DNA of 17,260 bases from DATMXS01 sp050260275 (GCA_050260275.1 JBLNBX010000066.1:1-17260); one strand, 5' to 3'; positions 7,281 through 17,065 are shown, counted from the stretch's first letter. The notes: generated by a model from the letters alone, not told the origin. Made by a program: numbers and translations.

Positions 7281-7296
7281 TGGCCCCTCGCGTGCA
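7281..7296 (+). promoter_or_regulatory. Candidate sigma-54 (-24/-12) promoter of gdhA
   Basis: TGGCCCC, 4 bp, then GTGCA: GG (7282-7283) and GC (7294-7295) are separated by exactly 10 bp, as sigma-54 requires, with TGGC and TGCA matching the consensus core. Transcription would start near 7307, about 90 nt before the gdhA start. An inverted repeat (GCGGAT/ATCCGC, 7303-7319) overlaps the predicted start. No competing sigma-70 promoter was seen in this gap. Confidence 0.4.
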
Positions 7297-7395
7297 CAGA
7301 GAGCGGATTTCCGATCCGCCGGCGCGTAGGGCTGGTGTGTTTGATCGGGATCGGGACCGGCCGGGTGGCCGATCCGGCAATCATCAGGAGCGTAC

Positions 7396-8766
7396 GTGAG
7401 CACAACTACCACATCTACTTACACCGCAGCATACATAGACCAGGTTCTCGAAGGCGTCCGGAAGCGGAATGCCGGAGAACCCGAGTTCCTGCAGGCTGTC
7501 AGCGAGGTTTTCCATTCGATCGCCCCGGCGCTGGAGCGCCATCCGGAATATGTCGAGGCACGGATCCTCGAGCGCATCGTGGAGCCCGAACGCGTTGTGA
7601 TGTTCCGGGTCCCGTGGCAGGACGACGAGGGTAACGTACAGGTGAACCGGGGCTTCCGCGTCCAGTTCTCGAGCGCGATCGGCCCCTACAAGGGTGGCCT
7701 GCGTTTCCATCCGACGGTCTATCTCGGAATCCTGAAGTTCCTGGCCTTCGAGCAGGTGTTCAAGAACTCCCTCACGACGCTTCCCATGGGAGGAGCGAAA
7801 GGCGGATCGGATTTCGATCCCAAGGGGAAGTCGGATTCCGAGGTCATGCGTTTCTGCCAGAGCTTCATGACCGAGTTGTACCGGCACGTTGGCGCCGACA
7901 GCGACGTTCCCGCGGGCGACATTGGCGTCGGCGGACGCGAGATCGGCTATTTGTTTGGCCAGTACAAGCGCATCCGGAACGAGTTCACGGGCGTGCTGAC
8001 GGGCAAGGGTCTAGCATGGGGCGGTTCGCTGATCCGGCCCGAGGCAACCGGCTACGGCTGCGTGTACTTCTGCGAGCAGATGCTCAAGACCCGCGGCGAA
8101 GATTTCAAGGGGAAGACCTGCCTGGTATCCGGCTCTGGCAACGTTGCGCAGTACACCGTTGAGAAGCTGAACCAACTTGGCGCGAAATGCGTCACGCTCT
8201 CCGATTCGAACGGCACCATCTATGACAAGGACGGCATCGATGAGGAGAAGCTGGCCTGGGTGATGGGCCTGAAGAACGTCCGCCGCGGCCGCATCCGGGA
8301 GTACGTGAAGAAGTTCCCAAAGGCCGAGTACTTCGAGAACATGAAACCGTGGCACATTCCCGCGCAGTGCGCGTTCCCGAGCGCCACGCAGAACGAGATC
8401 ACCGGAGAGGACGCCAAGACGATGATTGACAATGGCGTCTATCTTGTCGGCGAGGGCGCGAATATGCCCACCATGCCCGAGGGCATTGAGCTCTTCCGTG
8501 CGGCTAAGATCCTCTATGGCCCCGGCAAGGCGGCGAACGCCGGCGGCGTCGCAACCTCCGGGCTGGAGATGGCGCAGAACTCGATGCGGCTGTGCTGGAG
8601 CAGGGAAGAGGTGGACAACCGGCTGAAGAGCATCATGACCTGCATCCACGACGTCGCCTTCGAGACCTCCCGCGAGTACGGCGCTCCGGGAGACTACGTC
8701 ATAGGAGCGAACATCGCGGGCTTCGTGAAGGTGGCCGACGCGATGCTTGCGCAGGGCCTCGTTTAG
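7396..8766 (+). CDS. gdhA: NADP-type glutamate dehydrogenase
   Basis: This 456-residue protein matches the small hexameric glutamate dehydrogenases that make glutamate from 2-oxoglutarate and ammonium with NADPH in the cytosol. The substrate and catalytic region shows GPYKGGLRFHP (Lys99), PMGGAKGGSDFDP (catalytic Lys135) and PAGDIGVGGREIG (catalytic Asp175). The Rossmann loop is SGSGNVAQY (GSGNVA 246-251), followed by the SDSNG segment at 269-273 typical of the NADP-type enzymes. Length and all blocks are as expected for the family. The start is a GTG with AGGAG 5 nt upstream (7386-7390). The 238-bp gap before it separates it from the sigma-54 regulator and carries probable enhancer and -24/-12 sites, so control by nitrogen or carbon status through that regulator is likely (inference). 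An intrinsic terminator follows. Confidence 0.97.
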   Translation: MSTTTTSTYTAAYIDQVLEGVRKRNAGEPEFLQAVSEVFHSIAPALERHPEYVEARILERIVEPERVVMFRVPWQDDEGNVQVNRGFRVQFSSAIGPYKGGLRFHPTVYLGILKFLAFEQVFKNSLTTLPMGGAKGGSDFDPKGKSDSEVMRFCQSFMTELYRHVGADSDVPAGDIGVGGREIGYLFGQYKRIRNEFTGVLTGKGLAWGGSLIRPEATGYGCVYFCEQMLKTRGEDFKGKTCLVSGSGNVAQYTVEKLNQLGAKCVTLSDSNGTIYDKDGIDEEKLAWVMGLKNVRRGRIREYVKKFPKAEYFENMKPWHIPAQCAFPSATQNEITGEDAKTMIDNGVYLVGEGANMPTMPEGIELFRAAKILYGPGKAANAGGVATSGLEMAQNSMRLCWSREEVDNRLKSIMTCIHDVAFETSREYGAPGDYVIGANIAGFVKVADAMLAQGLV

Positions 8767-8780
8767 CGTCTTTCCGATCG

Positions 8781-8806
8781 GGGCAGGCCTCGAGCCTGCC
8801 CGTTTT
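8781..8806 (+). terminator. Intrinsic terminator of gdhA
   Basis: GGGCAGGC (8781-8788), loop CTCGA, GCCTGCCC (8794-8801) make a perfect 8-bp GC stem, followed by one G and TTTT. It begins 14 bp after the gdhA stop codon. It should insulate the downstream gene from gdhA transcription, at least in part. Confidence 0.8.
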
Positions 8807-8875
8807 GAATGGACCGTACCCTCCCAGGCGCTCTAGACTGAAAGTCTGCCCGGCCGTTTCCCGGCGAGAGGCCTG

Positions 8876-11845
8876 ATGCAACTACCGGATCTCCAAGACC
8901 AACTCCGCTACGCGTACGACCCGCAGCTTCGCGGCCTGCATCACCTGATGGCCCGGCGTGTCCGGACCATCCTGATGGTCTCGAATCCGTACGAAGCCTT
9001 CAGCATCTCGCGCGACCACTCATTGACGCAGGACATCTACGGCGCCTCCCAACTCCTGCACCTGCAGAACGTTCCCCAGGTTTTCTCGGCCCTCTCTGGC
9101 GAGGAGGGGCTCAAGAGTCTCGAAACGGAACGGTTCGATCTGGTACTGGTCTCCAGCAACCTGCCCGACATGACAACGTCGGAGTTCGGCCGCAAAGTCA
9201 AAGCCCGCAACCCCGGATTGCCGGTCGTGATGGTGGTCTTTGACGGCTCCTGGTATGACCAGATCTACCGCGGTGCGGAGCCGGAGGGCATCGATCGCAC
9301 ATTCGCGTGGCGCGGCAGCGCCGACGTGCTGCTCTCGATCATGAAGCTGGTCGAGGACAGCCAGAACGTAGACCGCGACCTGAGCATCGCATCGATAGGA
9401 ATAATCCTCGTTATAGAGGATGCGGTCGAGCACTACTCGCTTATACTGCCGCACCTCTACTCCATGCTGATGCGGGGCACCTTCAGGCTGGTGCCCGAAG
9501 GTATCAACGAGAGCGAGCGACAGGTTCGCACTCGGGTCCGGCCCAAGGTCCTGCTGGCGCGCACATTCTGCGAGGCCGCCGCGCTGTTCGAAAAATACGA
9601 GACCTCGCTGGTGGGCATCATCTCCGACCTCCATACGTACGAGGATGATCTTCAGGATCCCGAGACCGGCATCCGGTTCCTCCGCGAAGTTGCAAAACGC
9701 GCGCCTGGAGTTCCCATCCTGATTCAGTCCTCCGAGCCTGATGTGGCCGAGGTTGCCAAGTCACTGGGGGCGCGCTTCCTGAGGAAGCGCGGTGCGGACG
9801 TGCGGGCCGGCATCGAGCAGTTCATCCTGAAGGACATTGGATTCGGGGATTTCGAGTTCCGCATGCCGGATGGCCGCACGGTCAGGCGCGTGTCGAACCT
9901 CTGGGAGATGGAGCAGGCGCTGGCCGCGGTGCCGGAGGAGTCGCTCGTCTATCACGTCAAACGCAACGACCTTTCGCACTGGTTCCGCGCGCGCGGGGAA
10001 ACCACCCTGGCCGGGGTGTTGCGGCCGATCACGCTGTCGGACTTCCCAACCGTCGACGCGCTCAGGAATTTCCTCATCAACGCGATCTCGATAACCAGGC
10101 GGGAGAAGTACCGCGGAGCCATCGCCGACTTCCGCCCGCCGGAGTTCGACCCCGGCTACCCGTTCCTCGTGCTCGGGCGGGGATCGCTGGGCGGCAAGGG
10201 TCGCGGCCTGGCGTTCGTGTTCAGGCAACTCAGCCGCTGGCTGCACGACGAGCGCATCCACGGAATCAGAATGCGCCTGCCGCGCACGCTGGTAATCGGC
10301 GCGAACGAATCCGACACTTTCCTCAAAGAGAACGCGATCAGCCTGACGTCGTTCGACCATTCGCCCGACGATGAGATCCTGCGGCGGTTCGCCAACGGAC
10401 GCCTCAACAGCCGCTTGCGCGAGTGCCTCGAGTTCTACGTGCGGCACGTGAACGTTCCTCTCGCCGTGCGTTCCTCGGGATTGCTCGAGGATTCGCATCG
10501 CCAGCCTTTGGCGGGCCTCTATGCCACCTACATGCTGCCGAACAACCATCCAGATCCGGATGTCAGGCTGCGGCAGTTGGAGACTGCTGTGAAGCTGGTG
10601 TATGCCTCGGGATACCTCGAGCGTCCTCGGCGCTACCTGGAGGCGATCGGGCACGACCTGGCCGAGTCGCGGATGGCCGTGCTGGTACAGGAGGTTGCCG
10701 GCCGCAGGTACGGCCGGTACTTCTACCCGGCCATCTCCGGCGTCGCACAATCCCATAACTATTACCCCGTATTCCAGATGAAGCCTGAAGACGGTGTGGC
10801 GACCATCGCGCTGGGACTCGGCAAGCAGGTTGTGGAGGGCGGTGAAGCGGTTCGTTTTTGCCCGAAGTACCCGAAGGTTCTGCCGCAGTTCCGTTCGCCC
10901 GCTCAGGTGATGAAAGTCGCACAGCGTGATTTCTTTGCACTGGACCTCGAGTGCGGCGAAGCCGACCTGCTGAACGGCACGGACGCCACTCTCGCCCGTC
11001 TCGGGCTGGATCAGGCCGAAGCCGACGGCACGCTCGCGCTGGCCGGCAGCGTCGTCGACACGGAAGAGGACAGGATCTACGACGGGCTGGGGCGGCGAGG
11101 CGCCCGCGTTGTGACATTCGCGCGCGTTCTCAAGCACAACTTGCTGCCGCTCTGCGCCATTCTCAACGAGCTGTTCGAACTGTTCCGGAGGGACGTAGGT
11201 TTTCCGGTGGAGATCGAATTCGCCGTGGACGCGGATTCAGACCCGTCGCACGAGCCCGAGTTCTACTTCCTCCAGATGCGGCCCCTGGTGGCCTCGCGTG
11301 AGCGCTGTGACATAACGTCCGATTCGCTCGCCAGCGGGAAAGTGCTTTGCCGCTCCGAGCGCGTCCTGGGGAACGGATGCATCAAAGGTCTGCGCGACAT
11401 CGTGTATGTGGACCCCGCCGGGTTCGACCGCGGGCGCAGCGCCGACGTTGCGTCCATAGTCGCGCAGCTTAACGAGCGCTTGGTTCGCGCGCGCCGGCCC
11501 TATGTGCTCCTCGGCCCCGGACGCTGGGGTTCGTTCGATCCCTGGATCGGAATCCCCGTTAGCTGGCATCAGATCTCAGGTGCGCGAGCTATCGTCGAGG
11601 TGCCGGCGAACGACTTGCCGATTGAGCCGTCGCAAGGCACCCATTTCTTCCACAACATGACGTCGGCGGGCATCGGTTACTTCTCGCTGAGCGGCTACAA
11701 CAAGAACGAGTTCGTCCGCTGGGACCTGCTGGAGGCGATGCCCGGAGATTCGTACGCGCACGGAGTCCGGCACGTCCAGGCGGCCCGCCCGCTGACCATC
11801 CGCATGGACGGTCAAACCCAGCGTGGGGTGATTCTGCTGCCGTAA
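8876..11845 (+). CDS. Receiver-receiver-PPDK/PEP-synthase-like ATP-binding multidomain protein
   Basis: A 989-residue cytosolic protein. Residues about 28-165 have a receiver-like fold, but the phosphoacceptor position is Ser93 (LVSSNLPDM). Residues about 172-318 are a second receiver with its key residues kept: Glu181-Asp182, Asp251 (GIISDLHT), Ser285 and Lys304. After a linker, residues about 426-805 match the ATP-binding domain of pyruvate phosphate dikinase and PEP synthase: LGGKGRGLAF (438-447), LAVRSSGLLEDS (529-540), VLVQEVAG (602-609), SGVAQS (621-626), ALGLGKQVVEGG (645-656) and YFLQMRPL (797-804). The last 180 residues carry GPGRWGSFDPWIGIP (880-894) and GTHFFHNMTSAG (921-932), a block with no name I can give. 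The TSHA-type phosphohistidine swivel domain and the PEP-binding barrel are absent, so it cannot be a normal PEP synthase despite likely automatic annotation as one. The start has GAGAGG 4 nt before the ATG. The substrate and partners are unknown. Confidence 0.9.
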   Translation: MQLPDLQDQLRYAYDPQLRGLHHLMARRVRTILMVSNPYEAFSISRDHSLTQDIYGASQLLHLQNVPQVFSALSGEEGLKSLETERFDLVLVSSNLPDMTTSEFGRKVKARNPGLPVVMVVFDGSWYDQIYRGAEPEGIDRTFAWRGSADVLLSIMKLVEDSQNVDRDLSIASIGIILVIEDAVEHYSLILPHLYSMLMRGTFRLVPEGINESERQVRTRVRPKVLLARTFCEAAALFEKYETSLVGIISDLHTYEDDLQDPETGIRFLREVAKRAPGVPILIQSSEPDVAEVAKSLGARFLRKRGADVRAGIEQFILKDIGFGDFEFRMPDGRTVRRVSNLWEMEQALAAVPEESLVYHVKRNDLSHWFRARGETTLAGVLRPITLSDFPTVDALRNFLINAISITRREKYRGAIADFRPPEFDPGYPFLVLGRGSLGGKGRGLAFVFRQLSRWLHDERIHGIRMRLPRTLVIGANESDTFLKENAISLTSFDHSPDDEILRRFANGRLNSRLRECLEFYVRHVNVPLAVRSSGLLEDSHRQPLAGLYATYMLPNNHPDPDVRLRQLETAVKLVYASGYLERPRRYLEAIGHDLAESRMAVLVQEVAGRRYGRYFYPAISGVAQSHNYYPVFQMKPEDGVATIALGLGKQVVEGGEAVRFCPKYPKVLPQFRSPAQVMKVAQRDFFALDLECGEADLLNGTDATLARLGLDQAEADGTLALAGSVVDTEEDRIYDGLGRRGARVVTFARVLKHNLLPLCAILNELFELFRRDVGFPVEIEFAVDADSDPSHEPEFYFLQMRPLVASRERCDITSDSLASGKVLCRSERVLGNGCIKGLRDIVYVDPAGFDRGRSADVASIVAQLNERLVRARRPYVLLGPGRWGSFDPWIGIPVSWHQISGARAIVEVPANDLPIEPSQGTHFFHNMTSAGIGYFSLSGYNKNEFVRWDLLEAMPGDSYAHGVRHVQAARPLTIRMDGQTQRGVILLP

Positions 11846-11853
11846 GGTCATTC

Positions 11854-11890
11854 CGCGCCGCCGGCCGGCGCGCATCCAGGAGCCGGATGC
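11854..11890. terminator. Two tandem hairpins between convergent genes
   Basis: CGCGCCG/CGGCGCG (11854-11860 and 11866-11872) forms a 7-bp GC stem with a 5-nt loop. GCATCC/GGATGC (11872-11877 and 11885-11890) forms a 6-bp stem directly next to it, sharing one base. They lie between the stop of the PPDK-like gene and the stop of acs, so a bidirectional transcription end is likely. There is no T-run. Confidence 0.45.
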
Positions 11891-11955
11891 CCCGCACGCG
11901 AAAATGCCCGCGCCCTGCGAGCCGTGCGAGTTCTGCACGTGGGGCGGCCCATGTT

Positions 11956-13908
<1,953 letters not shown>

Positions 13909-14110
13909 TGGTCACCCTCTCGTTGGCGTGATCTGCCGTCAGTTGGCGGGCCGGATGCAAGCGAAGAGGGCCGCGGCGCACGCCCGGAGGGCGCGATGAT
14001 AAGGTGCGCGACGGTACGGTACTGGATCCCAGCGCTAAGCCCCTCACCCTACTTCTGGCCCGGTCCTCGGGCATGCAAACAGCATAGCTCACTTAGGTTT
14101 TAGGACTATG

Positions 14111-14132
14111 CAGTCTGATTACGGGCAGACTG
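14111..14132. repeat. Inverted repeat upstream of acs
   Basis: CAGTCTG (14111-14117) and CAGACTG (14126-14132) are perfect 7-bp arms around 8 bp. It lies about 200 bp upstream of the acs start, so an operator role is possible. It shares the CAGTC core with the repeat at 14165-14186. Confidence 0.45.
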
Positions 14133-14164
14133 TGCAGGCCGCCGTGCGGCCGCGAGATGCGCCG

Positions 14165-14186
14165 GCGCAGTCAGCCCCGACTGCGC
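14165..14186. repeat. Perfect 8-bp inverted repeat upstream of acs
   Basis: GCGCAGTC (14165-14172) and GACTGCGC (14179-14186) surround 6 bp. The element could be an operator, a structured RNA element, or a dispersed intergenic repeat. No T-run follows on either strand. Confidence 0.5.
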
Positions 14187-14257
14187 AGTAGCCCCCGCGG
14201 CCACCGGCCGGGCGCCGGGTAACCGACGATTCGAGCGCGCCCGAACTCTATCAGTAA

Positions 14258-14276
14258 GGCGGGCTCTACTCCCGCC
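14258..14276 (-). terminator. Probable terminator hairpin of the glycine-zipper gene
   Basis: GGCGGG and CCCGCC form a 6-bp stem with a 7-nt loop, 10 bp after the stop codon of the minus-strand gene ending at 14286. On the minus strand the stem is followed only by TTA, so it is a weak intrinsic terminator at best. Confidence 0.4.
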
Positions 14277-14285
14277 CGCGCTGAG

Positions 14286-14849
14286 CTAAGTCCGGACCTC
14301 GACGGGCGAACGTAGCTGGAAAGACAGCCGGGTCTCGGGAGGAATCTGAACCTTTCTCCCGCGGATGAGCACTGATCCGGCGCCCGCCCCCGCGCCGACA
14401 CCTGCGCCGATCGCCGCGCCGCTGCCGCCGCCAGCGAGACCGCCGATCAAAGCGCCCGCGCCCGCTCCGAGCGCTCCCCTTCTTGCCGCCCTGCCGCCTC
14501 TGGCCTCCTCCGGCAACGCAGCAAACTCACTTGCCACCTGGTATTTCGTGCCGTTCAGGGTGAAATTGTTCAGCGTCACTCCAAATTGACCTTCAGCGGT
14601 TCGCACCAACTCCACCTCGGCATTCGTACCGCGGGGAATGACTATCTCGGTACCCACCACAACGGGATCCGCGATAGTTGCGGGAAAAATCTCGCCCACG
14701 ACCGCTTTGGATGAGTCGATGCCACTGCTCAATTGCACCTCGATAAGGGTTCCGGCAGGAATCACAACTTGCGCGCCCGAAGCTGCCGGCGCCAGCAGCA
14801 AAGCACACACAATTATTGCGAGAGCAAACAACTGACTCCGTTGATACAT
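14286..14849 (-). CDS. Secreted or envelope glycine-zipper protein of unknown function
   Basis: A 187-residue protein. Residues 1-25 are a Sec signal peptide (long hydrophobic run LFALAIIVCALLLAPAASG, cleaved near Ala26). Residues about 28-112 form a beta-rich domain opening with VVIPAGTLIEVQLSSGIDS and repeating IPRGT and similar turns, in the style of TrbI/VirB10-like envelope domains. Residues 126-159 are a glycine/alanine zipper of GAGAG and GGLAGG units, which in other envelope proteins packs into a membrane or oligomer. The tail RGRKVQIPPETRLSFQLRSPVEV repeats the opening motif style. The ATG at 14849 was preferred over an upstream in-frame ATG at 14966 because it starts the signal peptide and has a G-rich ribosome binding site. 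I do not recognise a defined function. It is a single-gene unit. Confidence 0.82.
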   Translation of the reverse strand: MYQRSQLFALAIIVCALLLAPAASGAQVVIPAGTLIEVQLSSGIDSSKAVVGEIFPATIADPVVVGTEIVIPRGTNAEVELVRTAEGQFGVTLNNFTLNGTKYQVASEFAALPEEARGGRAARRGALGAGAGALIGGLAGGGSGAAIGAGVGAGAGAGSVLIRGRKVQIPPETRLSFQLRSPVEVRT

Positions 14850-15289
14850 AGCAAGCCCCCCAAGCTGTAGGACAGGCCGCGTCCTGCGGCGCGCCGGCCA
14901 GATGGCACGGCGAGCATGCTGGACGAAAGCGTAAGCATCTGCCCCCAGAAAGTACATTCGGAGCACATATCGGCTCCTCTAGGTCCCAAACTAGCATCGT
15001 TTCCATACTGGCTCGCGCAGGCGCGAATCGGACGGAACGGATCGCGGTTAGTATTAGTAAGTGCTTGCCGGGACATTCACGTGGATGCGAGCAGCCGACG
15101 AATGCAAGCGGCCGTCTTCGCCGGACAGCGGTCATTAAATTCGCGTTCGCGCCGGTTCCGCGTTTGCGCGGGCGATCCGTCCGGAGTGGCGCGGGCATGA
15201 ACGGAGCACGTAAACTCCTGGTAAATCGGCGCCGCGCGCTTGATCCGGCTGCCATAAAGCGCCACACTGGCTGCACGGAGGGGCTGGGA
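14850..15289. other. Divergent intergenic region between glycine-zipper gene and FAD oxidase
   Basis: About 440 bp with no supported gene. The open frame leading into the oxidase runs through its right end, but the codons before 15290 have weaker GC at third positions (about 59% by hand count for 15197-15277) and rare codons, unlike the gene itself. Promoters for both directions should be here. AT-rich patches near 15045-15062 and 14930-14990 gave no convincing pair. Confidence 0.6.
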
Positions 15290-16702
15290 TTGGGATCTTC
15301 ATTTCCACCGCACGGGCCAAGCTTGAGTGAGCGGGCCATCGGGGCATTAGCCGCGGGTTTGCGCGGCAGGGTGATCCGGCTATCTGACGCGGAGTACGAG
15401 GCCGCCCGCAAGGTGCACAATGCGGCAATAGACCGCCGTCCGGCGCTGATCGTCAGGTGCGCGGACGCCGGCGACGTGACCAAATGCGTCAACTTCGCGA
15501 GGGAGGAAGGCCTGCTTCCCGCAGTCCGATGCGGCGGCCACAGCTTTCCGGGCCTCAGTACGTGCGACGGCGGCATACTCATCGATCTATCCGCGATGAA
15601 GAGCATCCACATCGACCCGGAACGCCGCGTGGCCCGCGTCGGCGGCGGCTGCACCTGGTCCGATTTCGACCAGGCGGCCCATGCTTTCGGCCTCGCGACG
15701 CCGGGCGGCGTGGTGTCCACCACCGGCGTTGCTGGACTTACTCTGGGCGGCGGCTTCGGGCACCTCACGCGCCGCTACGGCCTCTCCTGCGATAACCTTA
15801 TTTCGGCGGACGTAGTTGCAGCGGATGGCCGGATGCTCCGCGCGAGCGCTGGGGAGAACGAGGATCTGTTCTGGGCTATTCGCGGCGGCGGTGGGAACTT
15901 CGGCGTTGTTACGTCGTTCGTGTTCAGGCTTTACCCCGTGAACGACGTGTACGTCTCGTTCGTCCTGTACCCCGTCGAGAGCGGGGAGCCGGCTCTTCGA
16001 TTCTTCGATACGTTTGCAACCGAAGCTCCGCGTGAGCTGAGCGCGTTTTTTGCGTACATGATTGTGCCTCCCGCGCCGCCATTCCCGGAGGAGCTCCACG
16101 GGAAGACCTTGTGCGGCGTTGTTTCAGTCTGCTCGGTGGACGCCGAACGCGGCGAGCAACTGACGCGCCCGTTGCGAGAGGCCGCCGCGCCGGTGTTCTC
16201 CATTGGGCATCAGGCGCCCTACCCCGCAGCTCAATCGATGTTCGACGATCTGCTGCCTCGCGGCCTCTACGCATATGCAAAGGGGGACTTCGTGTCCAAC
16301 CTGTCCGGTCCAGTGATCGCGGAACACGTGCGACACGGTCCTCGGATACCGACTGTCAATTCCGCTATGCACATCTACCCGCTCAGCGGGGCGGTTCGCG
16401 ACGTGCCCGCGGACGCGACGGCCTTCGCCTATCGGGACGTGAACTTCACGCACGTTATCGCCGCGCTGAGTCACGATTCAGCACCCATGCCGCGCTATCG
16501 CGAGTGGGTCCGTACATACTGGGCGGATCTTCATCCACACTCCGCCGGAGGCGCGTACGTCAATTTCCTCATGGAAGAGGGCGGCGACCGTATCGCCGCG
16601 AGCTACCGCGGAAACTATTCCCGGCTGGCAGCCATCAAGCGCAGATACGATCCGAGAAATCTGTTCCGGCTCAACCAGAACATACCGCCGTTGGCGGCAT
16701 AG
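15290..16702 (+). CDS. FAD-linked oxidase, berberine-bridge (BBE) type
   Basis: A 470-residue flavoprotein of the PCMH/BBE oxidase family, which oxidises sugars, alcohols or small natural products with O2 or another acceptor. The FAD domain shows RRPALIVRC, then AVRCGGHSFPG with His84, the residue that binds FAD covalently in this family. The GGGFGHLTRRYGLSCDNL and RGGGGNFGVVT blocks follow. The cysteine used for a second covalent FAD bond in berberine bridge enzymes is missing from GVVSTTGVAGLTLGGG, so single attachment is expected. The C-terminal BBE segment YVNFLMEEG ... YDPRNLFRLNQNI is present. No export signal is seen. The start is chosen at TTG 15290, with GGAGGGG 6 nt upstream and the normal family length. 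An ATG at 15197 would add 31 residues with poor coding character. The substrate is unknown. Confidence 0.88.
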   Translation: MGSSFPPHGPSLSERAIGALAAGLRGRVIRLSDAEYEAARKVHNAAIDRRPALIVRCADAGDVTKCVNFAREEGLLPAVRCGGHSFPGLSTCDGGILIDLSAMKSIHIDPERRVARVGGGCTWSDFDQAAHAFGLATPGGVVSTTGVAGLTLGGGFGHLTRRYGLSCDNLISADVVAADGRMLRASAGENEDLFWAIRGGGGNFGVVTSFVFRLYPVNDVYVSFVLYPVESGEPALRFFDTFATEAPRELSAFFAYMIVPPAPPFPEELHGKTLCGVVSVCSVDAERGEQLTRPLREAAAPVFSIGHQAPYPAAQSMFDDLLPRGLYAYAKGDFVSNLSGPVIAEHVRHGPRIPTVNSAMHIYPLSGAVRDVPADATAFAYRDVNFTHVIAALSHDSAPMPRYREWVRTYWADLHPHSAGGAYVNFLMEEGGDRIAASYRGNYSRLAAIKRRYDPRNLFRLNQNIPPLAA

Positions 16703-16725
16703 CACGAAAACCCGATGCCTGCGAG

Positions 16726-17065
16726 CTAGCTGTCGCGCGGCAGAGAGCTATCGCCGCGCCTAAGAAATCGTTTTCGCACGTATGGCGCGGCCAGGAGCGC
16801 GGATAGCGCCAGCAGGTTTGCCAGGGAGATCGCCGCGCCAAGCCTCAGCGAATCGTGGCGGCCCGCGCGTATGTGCTCGGAAAAATACCTCTGAAAGGGA
16901 TAGTGCAGATCAGCGGCACTGTATGCTGGCGGCTCCGGAGGCGAGCGGAGCCGAGTAGAAAATGAGAACCAGCGCAGCGATCAGGGCGGGTACGGCCCAC
17001 ACGGAGACACTGGCCGGCTTCGGCGGCGCAGCTTTGGTGTCCGTTTTCCGGGCACGCTGCTTCAT
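16726..17065 (-). pseudogene. Decayed membrane-protein gene with a frameshift, possibly YfhO-like remnant
   Basis: From the ATG at 17065 the minus strand encodes a basic head (MKQRARKTD), a hydrophobic segment (VWAVPALIAALVLIFYSAP) and AASIQ, then stops at 16910. Near 16917 the frame shifts; in the next frame the reading continues with ADLHYPFQRYFSEHIRAGR, a second hydrophobic segment (LGAAISLANLLALSALLAAP) and a basic tail, ending with TAG at 16726-16728. Adding two bases at the junction would join both parts as one frame (ASIQ-W-AADLHYPF). The N-terminal membrane segment followed by the HYPFQRYF block resembles the start of large YfhO/GT-C-type membrane proteins, and the end resembles their last membrane helix, so most of the middle may be deleted. 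It is far shorter than any such protein. The family link is inference from memory of the pattern. Confidence 0.5.

Larger units (their letters stand above)
13909..14285. other. Intergenic region upstream of acs with several inverted repeats
   Basis: About 380 bp without a gene, between the acs start and the stop of the glycine-zipper gene (both minus). It must hold the acs promoter, but no clear -35/-10 or -24/-12 pair was found. It contains three inverted repeats at 14111-14132, 14165-14186 and 14258-14276. Confidence 0.65.

Noticed and set aside
8835..8847. AGACT-GAA-AGTCT mini-hairpin before the PPDK-like gene
   Set aside because: Only 5 bp, with no T-run and no promoter-like context; too short to call.
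9761..11137. Long minus-strand open frame (458 codons) inside the PPDK-like gene
   Set aside because: The plus-strand frame has receiver and ATP-binding motifs across the same region. The antisense frame has none.
8876..11845. Calling the gene ppsA (PEP synthase)
   Set aside because: The phosphohistidine and PEP-binding domains that the reaction needs are absent.
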